Positions 56,700 through 64,000 of a DNA stretch of 64,000 nucleotides are shown here, piece by piece. The translations under genes and the position numbers were made by a program. Origin of the DNA: Microvelia longipes. Lineage: Eukaryota > Arthropoda > Insecta > Hemiptera > Veliidae. How positions within the stretch are numbered: the first letter of the stretch is position 1; each line of letters starts with the position of its first letter. The notes below the pieces were generated by a model. It was given only the letters and a program-made list of their open reading frames with translations. It did no database searches and was not told where the DNA came from. Where the stretch lies: NCBI GenBank assembly GCA_018340805.1, contig JACMZG010001914.1, positions 24,512,579-24,576,578 of the forward strand. The letters are read 5' to 3'.

Positions 56700-57025
56700 T
56701 ATTTCATAGTTTTGTACAACCAACTAGATAATTATCCGCATTTCCTTTAAAAAATACAGACGAAATGAGTTACGAGCAGTGCTTGACAATTGAGTAACTG
56801 CTTAGGTTCTAAAGCATGAACCGGAACCTTAACCAAGGGTTGTTTAGCACGATAACACGCATTATACATTAAATTCGCTTGACAGCGGACCCCGCGCAAG
56901 AATTATTTATTTAGGAGTTGAAAACTTATATAATGTAAAAAACAATAAAAAATTATCATTTCAACCAGGTTTGTTGTTAAGCACAGAAACACGCATCCAA
57001 AGGAAATTCGCCTGACAGTGGACCT
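56700..57025 (-). mobile_element. SINE-like family W, minus copy
   Basis: ttgtacaaccaactagataa, gaaatgagttacgagcagtg, taggttctaaagcatgaacc, then acacgcat and gcgg/gtggacc heads twice. The direct neighbour to the right is family V. Confidence 0.78.
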
Positions 57026-57027
57026 TA

Positions 57028-57170
57028 AGGTTTTTCGTTTTTTTACATTCTGGTCAACTTAAAGCAATCGCATCGACTCCGGACCAGTTTTATTTGATTC
57101 AGCGCCCCAGAGGCGCTGAATCAAATACATATTTTAAGACCTTTTCCGGCAAAAGAAATGTAATCTTGGA
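57028..57170 (+). repeat. Family V repeat with a 16-bp hairpin
   Basis: caatcgcatcgactccggac and agttttatttgattcagcg match 44.1-44.2 kb. tatttgattcagcgcc pairs exactly with ggcgctgaatcaaata (57091-57127) around ccaga; the right arm is not present in the other V copy. Confidence 0.8.
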
Positions 57171-57427
57171 TCTAGCCGATTTCTTAAAAATTTTAAAACT
57201 TAAATAAAGAATATAATTGCAATATAATTGATGATGGGGCACTAATGTGACATTCAAAAAATTATTCCTGTTTACTTTATACTCTAACTATATTTCGTAT
57301 CAGTCCTCGATACATATTTATGTTAATGACAAAAACTAGTGATGTTTAACTAGTGACTACAGATAATAACTTAATTTCATAAATACATATTATTTATTAA
57401 TATTTCATAAAAAAAATATAATAATAA
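57171..57427. other. AT-rich, nothing recognised
   Basis: No repeat or ORF with a recognisable domain. Confidence 0.45.
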
Positions 57428-57493
57428 TGCCCGTTTTAGGGCCTTTTGGCCTTTCAGGGTATTCGCCTGCGGGAACCACCTCGGGTGGTCACA
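57428..57493 (-). mobile_element. Penelope-type tail, inverted relative of 52465-52532
   Basis: On the minus strand accacccgaggtggttcc and cgcaggcgaataccctgaaa lead to ggccaaaaggccctaaaacg. Decayed hammerhead-like layout. Confidence 0.5.
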
Positions 57494-57544
57494 TATACTA
57501 TGCTCGAAGTAAAGCTAAAGTTGGCGAAATCTTTTTACATCAAA

Positions 57545-57640
57545 TTCTATTAATCAAATTGAGAGCATAGCCCGGACTGTGAACCCCGGACCTCCGGTGC
57601 CGGAGTCCAGTACTATACGACCGCGGCTACGGAGGCAGAT
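57545..57640 (-). mobile_element. tRNA-like sequence, probably a SINE head
   Basis: On the minus strand gtagccgcggtcgtatagta and ctggactccggcaccggagg, then tccggggttcacagtccgg. ctccgg/ccggag could be an anticodon stem, and ggggttcacagtcc resembles a B-box and T arm. The acceptor stem does not close, so I do not call a tRNA gene. Confidence 0.45.
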
Positions 57641-58477
57641 ATTTCATATAAATATTAAATATCTTATTTAAATAAACAATAAGATATGCGCATTTTCTTT
57701 GAAAAATTCGACAAATTTAAATAATAAGTTGTGACACTACTGCTCATGTTGTTAAACGAATACCATACAACTTTAAAGAATTTAGATTGACAAGCAAGAA
57801 AGCATTTATTTTAAAATAAATTCGCCCAGCTTGCGGACCAGAATTTATTTTAATTTTAAAGAAGGAAATATTCCAAAATTAAATAATTAGGTTGGTTAAT
57901 CAATATACATAAAAAAAAAAGTTTCTGTAAATAGGAAAAAATACAGTAGTAGATAGTATTGATTCAATTCCTAAGGTTTTAAAATAAGGAATGAAAGGTA
58001 TTAAAGCTTTTCATATATAGGTTTATATTGGATCTTACCTCACTTTCCCGTCTCTGAAAGATAGAAAGAAGTATGGTATCTAACCGAGGTGTTAGGAATT
58101 TCTTTGCCAACAAGAAATTCCTTTAAAAGATTCTTATTCCTTATAGACTTAGGAATCTCTTAAACACCGAGGGATTTTAATACAAGTATAGATTACAACT
58201 AGTATGGAATTCGTTCAATCAAATCTATCTAACTACAAGAAAAAATCACCACTTTCAATTAGTTTGTTTAATTAAAATGTTCAGAATGATTGAATTAATT
58301 AAATAAATAATAGTTTCCTCCTTCCTTCAAATTCTTCAGAGTTAGGGATTTAATTCTGCTTAGAGCCAAGTTTTGAAATTAAAATATCTTTTGTGAGTAA
58401 CGAAACCAAAAAAATAAAAAAATGAAAAAGCAAATAACATAAATAAACTCGCGCAAACAGTGTTATTAAATCAGCCA
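57641..58477. other. No recognisable gene; W fragment
   Basis: 57780-57845 contains aagcaagaaagcatttattt and aattcgcccagcttgcggac, a short decayed W piece. Otherwise AT-rich. Confidence 0.5.
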
Positions 58478-58485
58478 ATATATAT

Positions 58486-58531
<46 letters not shown>

Positions 58532-58541
58532 ATATATTATA

Positions 58542-58580
<39 letters not shown>
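58478..58580. repeat. (TA)n microsatellite
   Basis: TA array with several single-base slips, directly joined to an X copy. Confidence 0.95.
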
Positions 58581-58581
<1 letters not shown>

Positions 58582-58582
58582 G

Positions 58583-59290
58583 CGTTTTAGGTGTTTTTAA
58601 AAGCCTCCAGAGTGGTTTTTAAAAATGTTCTGTCTGTAAATATATCTGTCTGTGTGTATGTCTATTATCAACGCAGCTCCAAAGGTTTTTATGCAAGTGA
58701 GTTGAAATTTGGTGCAAAAATCTATATTTAGGTTTAATTGTGCTATTCGAAAAATAGTTTCTATAAGACGCCATTAACTGGAAATAATGACAGCAAAAAG
58801 TTTCGAAAAATTATAATACATGGAAAAATGTTTGGATGGATTTGAGATTTGCCGCGCATGTAGTCATATATGTAAGACCAACTATGAGCTAGCTATGTTT
58901 TCATGACTTATAAACGTTTTAAAAAAAAGAAAATAAAGCAATTGAAATGAAATTTTGTAGAAATGTATCCCTATGCATAATAAATAAGTACACTACGTTT
59001 CGTTTCAATACGTGGCAAGTAAATTTACAGTTTTGGCTTGGTTCATAAAAGTTAAGCATCAACGATTTATGTCAGTTACTGAAAAGATTACTGTAAGTTG
59101 TTTGTCTGTATGTGTGTGTGAGGGTATGTGCGTGTGTGTGTCTATTATCATCGTAGCTCCCAGTGTATTTATGCTTGAGAGTTGAAACTTTGTACAAAAA
59201 TCAATCTGCAGGTGTAGTTGTGCTATTTGGAAAATATTGTTATGACGTTATTACGAGAAGTTCCAAGGTACCTGGTACCTGATTTTTTAA
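58583..59290 (-). repeat. Family X repeat, two partial copies
   Basis: The first copy (58583-59095) runs gcgttttaggtgtttttaaa, cagctccaaaggtttttatg, gacgccattaactgg, gatttgccgcgcatgtagtc. At 59096 the GT-rich part starts again (tgtttgtctgtatgtgtgtg) and passes quickly to the X start (gttccaaggtacctggtacc). Confidence 0.85.
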
Positions 59291-60349
59291 CCTTAAAAAT
59301 ATCTTTAATCAGATTGAAGTCTCGATTTTTCACAATAAAATTTTATAATCCACACATACCAAACCATTATGAATAGCAATACTATGGATTGTGAACATTC
59401 ATAGTCCATTCAAAAACTTATATGCAGTAAAAAATTATAGGGTCCGGTCCTTTGGAAGTAAAAAAGGTTAAGTGTGATTTTCCAAACCAATTGTTAAAAC
59501 TGTATTTTAAGGTTGTCTAAGGTTAGGATCACATTTGGAAACGACCTTATACTCCAAGTCATTTATTTAAAGGAACGAAAGAAAAGGTCTAGGTCCGGGG
59601 GAAAACCTTGAAAACACAAGATAGGTTTTCCATCCTTGAGAGACCCTACTGGAGATAAGTTTTCACAAGGAAAAAATTGATGACGGTTTTCCAGAGTGTG
59701 AAATCTTAAATGGTACCTACTTCTCACTTAACCAACACAGTCGATAAACTCTAAAGATTTTATAAATCAGAAAGAAAAATATATAATTTCTTTAAGTTTA
59801 ATTTTTTACACAGTAACAGTTGTCTTTAAAACGCCATAAAGTATTTAGTGTATCGGCATGGTTGGAATGTATATGTAATATATGTAAGTAATACATATAC
59901 ATATATTATTTAATATGTGTATATAATATGAGTCTTAATGGGACTCTTCTAAAACAAAGTATATGTTTTCATCCAGGAGAGGCAATAATTGAGAACGTGG
60001 GCGTCTGCAGGATTTTTTTTTGGACGGGGGTTTCAGCTGCCAAGTTCAGTAATTAATAATATGCTGCGGGTTAAGCACCCTTTGACAAAAATCAGAGATA
60101 GGAGTTCAGCAAATCACATCTTAAGATGTGCCGTGTTTAATGCATACATAAGCAATTATTTTTGTTATTCATTTATATCTTGTTGTGAATTGTTTGTAAA
60201 AATTGGAAATGAAATAATAAAAAAATGAAACTGAAACTGATTGATACTTGAAGGCTGTGCACAAATCAGCAACTGATGGAGCTGTACCATCAACAAGATA
60301 ATAGAGGCACAGCATAGGACAGAGGAGAGTGGAGAGGGATTGTTTCGGC
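59291..60349. other. No recognisable gene
   Basis: A 79-codon ORF (59989-60228) has no domain. It ends at a small tgaaac triple repeat (60220-60240) that could be the tail of a lost LINE. Confidence 0.5.
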
Positions 60350-60770
60350 GACCTTCAAGGTGATTAATGACAGCAAAAATTCATGATACACGGAAAAATG
60401 TTTGGGTCAATTTTAAATAATTTTATTAATGATATGTGTAGGTCTTATAATTTTATAAGACCTTCATGTGTGCTCATATTCAACTTATTATTAGTTCAAA
60501 TTTTATGGAATTTTATACGTTTTTTTTAAATCGTACAAAATCAAAAGGTGAGTTGAAAGTCAACACGAGTGTATTCCATTATTTTATAAACAAGTATGTT
60601 TCATTTTAATACGGCTTGTATGTCTACGGTTTTTGTCGGATTACCAGTGTTATGCAGTATCGAGTGGGGTCAGTTGGTGAATGAGAGACCCCTGGGAATG
60701 AAAAGAATATTTCCACTTTCTGAAGTCAAGTGAAACCAGACCAAACTAGTAAGTATGATTGTAGCGAATC
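60350..60770 (-). repeat. Family X repeat, diverged middle and 5' part
   Basis: gattaatgacagcaaaaatt, catgatacacggaaaaatg, tatgcagtatcgagtggggt and cagttggtgaatgagag in X order. Confidence 0.7.
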
Positions 60771-61503
60771 AACCTTTTTCCAAAGTTGACGCAGTGCCTT
60801 AAAAGTAGAAAACAAGTACAATTAAGCTCAAAAAAAGTCTTGTTGACGCCAGAACTAAATTGAGTTTGCAAATTAACAATTTGCGTATTTAACGGCACGT
60901 TTAAATACCTAAAATTAGAAGAAGAGGGACAGTCCCTGACCAAAATACATATCTAGGCAAGCTTAATCGATAAATTTATAATGCTCAGTATAAACCTTTA
61001 TTGCTATCAAAAGTAAACACACATTATGGGATGGAACACAAATAACCGAAACACCCTAAGAAGTTATTTTATCGATAAAGAACCAATAAATACATAGAAT
61101 TTACATACATACAGAATTTAGAGACACACTTTTAAAAGGATAAGATTTAAATTGAAAACATAGCGACAAGCTCTTCTCACTTGACCGTGATGTGAAGCTA
61201 TTGCATTGTCTCGGACGCTTGATAACGAGTTAACTTTGTCATACTCGTATGTGCGTCCTATAAACTTCTTGTTTTTATTTATGACTCAAACCACTATCTC
61301 TTTAGTAACATTTTCTACTTATGTTCCGACACCGACATTTTAATATTTTTATTTTAAGGCATAGCCTTTTTCATTTTCTTTTCCAGTTATTTTTTTTTAT
61401 TTATTTCCAACATTTACTAACAATATTTCACAACAAAAATTATTACTTATTATACATTGAACATTGCAATTTTTTAGATTAGTTGACCCTTTCTTTCAAT
61501 ATG

Positions 61504-61505
<2 letters not shown>
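60771..61505. other. No recognisable gene
   Basis: AT-rich low-copy DNA; no domain. Confidence 0.5.
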
Positions 61506-61551
<46 letters not shown>

Positions 61552-61577
61552 TATATATATATATATATATATATAAT
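61506..61577. repeat. (TA)n microsatellite
   Basis: TA repeat with ttatattatat interruption. 61578-61909 beyond it shows no gene. Confidence 0.95.
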
Positions 61578-61909
61578 ATTTATATATCTTGTAATATATC
61601 TTCACATAATAATTAGCACAAACAATAAACAAAGAGGTAAATAGACACAAAAAACTAGGGGGTCATCTAAACTAAAAAAAATGAGTTAGAGTTGCCATAA
61701 ACATCATATTTATATAAAAATTGACCATTCATACTATGGTGACCATTTAGTTGTTATGATATAACAGCGGTTATCGGATAATTTTCACTTAAAAGGAGGA
61801 CCTTAGTTTAGGAAGGAATATCTATGTCTAACTATACTCAACGTACTCAAAACATCACTCTATAAATATGTATGCCGTGTGCTTAGTCTTAAAATTATTT
61901 AATTACCTA

Positions 61910-62160
61910 AGAGCCACACGTGGTGTAGTGGTTAAAGTGCGCGGCCAATACACAGAATGAGTGGACTTTAAATATCCGAGTTTATTTAGTCGTGGGTTCA
62001 TTCCCAGCACGGTCCTCTCTGGGATTTTTATGAGAGGGATGAAAATTCGGGGTACCACGTCCTTCAAAAGGGACGTAAAGCCGGTGGTATCGAGCCTGTG
62101 CATTGTTATGTACTCGTTAAAAATCTCTTATCCTAAATGAAACTGGGTATAGGCAAAATT
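61910..62160 (+). mobile_element. tRNA-derived SINE
   Basis: It begins gagccacacgtggtgtagtg. The A box (tggtgtagtggttaaagtgc, 61921-61940) and B box (gggttcattcc, 61994-62004) are both present in the order of an internal pol III promoter; their spacing of about 70 bp is wider than in a tRNA because of an insert. Then come ctgggatttttatgagaggg and accacgtccttcaaaaggga, similar to the body of known insect tRNA-derived SINEs. The 66-codon minus ORF across it is a shadow. Confidence 0.75.
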
Positions 62161-62747
62161 TAGGTGTAGATTCATTATAATACTATAGTGTGTCTGCCTT
62201 TTATTTTAAAGTGTATGGAGGTTTGGTTTAACAGTAAGGGCACGTGTTGTTCCTAGTTTTCTCAAGACTATATGAGTCAGTGAAAATAAGTATGATTGCT
62301 TGAAAAAGCATGAGAGAAACCATAGAAATTCACGCCTCTTCTGTCTAGATTAGATGAAATATACTTAAATTGAAATTAAAAGGAGTAGAAAACTATCTTA
62401 TGGAGCTGGAAAAAAGGGCCCAACAACTTGGCCTACTTGCTTGGTAGTTACCCCTACTCCCCCTTATTACTACTTTCACTACTTATTTTATTACCTATTT
62501 AGATTTTATAACGTGCTTTAATTGCATCTTTTACGCAATTTATATAAAATGCTTAACGATATTATATTAAGAATAAAATAATTGAGCCATTGAAAGAAAA
62601 GAAGTATGCTCATTATGTGGAGTGCAATTTCTGTTAGTTATTAAAACTTTTCATATGTTATTATGAAAAACAATATCATTGCTTATCATCCAAGCAATAG
62701 AACCGCTTAAATTATAAATGCCACGGTATGAAACTTATCATTCAGTG
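62161..62747. other. No recognisable gene
   Basis: 62408-62480 resembles 2650-2710 (caacaacttggcctacttgc). No domain. Confidence 0.5.
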
Positions 62748-62882
62748 CAAGCCGAAAAGGTCCGCTTCGCAGCCCCCGCTTCTCCCTGTTGCCGCGGCCA
62801 CATGGTTGTTATACTTTATCAGTTCGTCATATTACTGGTTTAAATAAAAGGCATACTGCAACGGTATAAGCAAATTTTCAAA
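62748..62882 (+). repeat. Family Y fragment, GC block
   Basis: gccgaaaaggtccgcttcgc, tgttgccgcggccacatggt, tgttatactttatcag and cggtataagcaaattttca correspond to the 5' part of Y in decayed form; the hairpins are mostly lost. Confidence 0.6.
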
Positions 62883-62883
62883 T

Positions 62884-62920
62884 GTATTATAGTATAACAC
62901 ATGGCTAAAATCATTAACAG
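62884..62920 (+). repeat. End of the hairpin MITE family
   Basis: tattatagtataacacatgg and ctaaaatca match the left arm of the element at 20655-20818. Confidence 0.65.
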
Positions 62921-63245
62921 AAACGTTTGTGTCTTAAACGTTTCTATGGGACACGATAACTTTCTAACGCTTTCTCGGGTCGAAATAAAACTGGATAATG
63001 TCAACACAAAAATCAACCTTGCTAATTTCCCAAACCCTATCGTTTATGACATATGTGTGACATCAGTAACCTTCAAAAATGGCCCACGAACATTTCAAAA
63101 AATCACAAATCTTCATAGTGTTTAGATTGAGCTGAAATTTTTCACACATATATAACTATGTACGCTCCAGAAAAATACGATGTTCCATTTTATTATCAGT
63201 ATTAGTTCAGGTTTTATTGATTGACACATACATGTCAAACAAAAC
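62921..63245. repeat. Unassigned DNA with a family X fragment at the end
   Basis: A 74-codon ORF (62901-63125) has no domain. 63120-63245 is X on the minus strand (attgagctgaaatttttcac, attatcagtattagttcagg). Confidence 0.55.
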
Positions 63246-63279
63246 AATATGTCATTATTTGACATAATGTAATGGTCTG

Positions 63280-63470
63280 ACCTGAAAAAATGTGGCTTTT
63301 GTACTACTTTAAACCAAATTTTTCTGAAAGTATACCTTAAATTGTGAAGAAAAAACTTTATCTGCCTATCCTGAGTGGATCCCTTTATATGATGGCCCTG
63401 CCCAAAATTTGGTCTTGAAATAAATGGTTCCCTGTGGGTCATGAGCAAAACATGTAAAGAACATTTTTTA
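63280..63470 (-). repeat. Family Z dispersed repeat
   Basis: Reverse complement of the motifs at 11860-12085: actactttaaaccaaattt, gtataccttaaattgtgaag, ccctgtgggtcatgagcaaa. Confidence 0.75.
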
Positions 63471-63476
63471 AAATTA

Positions 63477-63780
63477 TACCTGGACCTTTAAGCTTCATAT
63501 GGTAGACTAGTAGGGCCAAAAGAAGCCCTTTTAAATTCTTGGTCAGCGTCCAAAAGAGCCCTATAGATTTTATAAATAATTTAAACTATTATCCAACTAT
63601 AGAATCTTTATGGTCCCTTTTCTTTATACCTGGACCTATAAGGACCTCATAAGGTATACTAGGGCCTTAGAGTCCTTAACAAACTTGATCAGGGCCCTAA
63701 TGTAGTTTAAAAGAGTCTTGGACTCTCTAAACTGCTTTTTGAGGCGCTCCTCTCATACTGGCTTTGAGATGTTGGTTAGA
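63477..63780. repeat. Degenerate 150-bp tandem duplication
   Basis: tacctggacct starts at 63477 and 63627, each followed by ggtagacta/ggtatacta, gggcc, and gccctatag/gccctaatg. Two diverged units. Confidence 0.6.
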
Positions 63781-64000
63781 GCCCTTCAAGGCCAAATCCT
63801 CCTCGAGTAATGTAGGCTCAGTCCGCCACTGATTGTATCCTCTCTAAGTCCCTTTGGTGCTTTATGAATGTGTACAACCCTCATCTATCACACATCTGCC
63901 CAGGACATTCCTAATGAACCTCTACAGATCGAAAACCCCATGAGCCGTTGGAAATATGATATATATAGTTCCAGCACTTATCGCTATTATACTTACGACT
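63781..64000. other. Nothing recognised
   Basis: Low-copy DNA to the end of the window. Confidence 0.4.

Noticed and set aside
61910..61990. Genuine tRNA gene
   Set aside because: The boxes are too far apart and no acceptor stem closes; it is a SINE head.
61903..62103. 66-codon minus-strand ORF
   Set aside because: Lies across the pol III promoter and body of a SINE.

Overview
The window is AT-rich eukaryotic nuclear DNA, most likely from an arthropod and probably an insect. The inference rests on the mix of mobile elements: a PHD-finger LINE of the CR1/Jockey group, a Penelope-like element with a GIY-YIG endonuclease, Ty3/gypsy remains, hAT-like insertions with 8-bp target duplications, tRNA-derived SINEs, and many (TA)n arrays. 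I see no host protein-coding gene, no tRNA or rRNA gene and no prokaryotic gene organisation. Nearly everything recognisable is a transposable element, a relic of one, or a tandem repeat. Species cannot be told from the sequence. Edges of dispersed repeats were judged by eye and are approximate to about 10-20 bp unless a target duplication is given.

Layout. 1-1905: two adjoining minisatellites (56-bp and 36-bp units). 3.3-4.1 kb: a decayed LINE reverse transcriptase on the minus strand. 5.3-12.1 kb: fragments of an abundant non-coding repeat called family X here, a tRNA-like SINE (family W), and a 5'-truncated LINE sitting inside a 26-bp minisatellite. 12.2-12.8 kb: a small MITE-like unit and a long hairpin. 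14.2-20.3 kb: a family X copy split by a full-length LINE (14766-20229) with intact ORF1 and ORF2. 20.6-27.7 kb: hairpin elements and three copies (A, B, C) of a second non-coding family, Y, with GC-rich hairpins, paired TGACGTCA sites and a short TATA-linked ORF. Copy A is split by a hAT-like insertion; B and C form a large inverted repeat. 28.7-29.7 kb: X and W copies.

31.2-37.9 kb: a degraded Ty3/gypsy pol (protease, RT, RNase H, integrase) interrupted by a 3.8-kb Penelope-like element (32102-35913) with inverted pseudo-LTRs. 38-41.3 kb: a Y relic, a second Penelope-type tail beside (TA)n arrays, and a fold-back element with long arms. 42.6-43.9 kb: another truncated LINE and an inverted pair of W SINEs. 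45-49.9 kb: X copies (one split by a 531-bp hAT-like MITE), a 35-bp minisatellite and an 85-89-bp tandem repeat. 50-52.8 kb: long (TA)n and (GT)n arrays and two further Penelope-type tails. 53.7-55.3 kb: a hAT-like non-autonomous element containing a W SINE. 56.1-56.7 kb: a 29-bp minisatellite beside perfect palindromes. 57-64 kb: SINE, X, Y and Z fragments, including a second tRNA-derived SINE at 61.9 kb.

The only genes that look capable of function are ORF1 and ORF2 of the LINE at 14.8-20.2 kb; together they would supply the RNA-binding protein and the endonuclease/reverse transcriptase for target-primed reverse transcription. The nested insertions give a relative chronology: X before the LINE, X before the 531-bp MITE, Y before the 1.16-kb insertion, gypsy before Penelope, and the 26-bp minisatellite before the truncated LINE.
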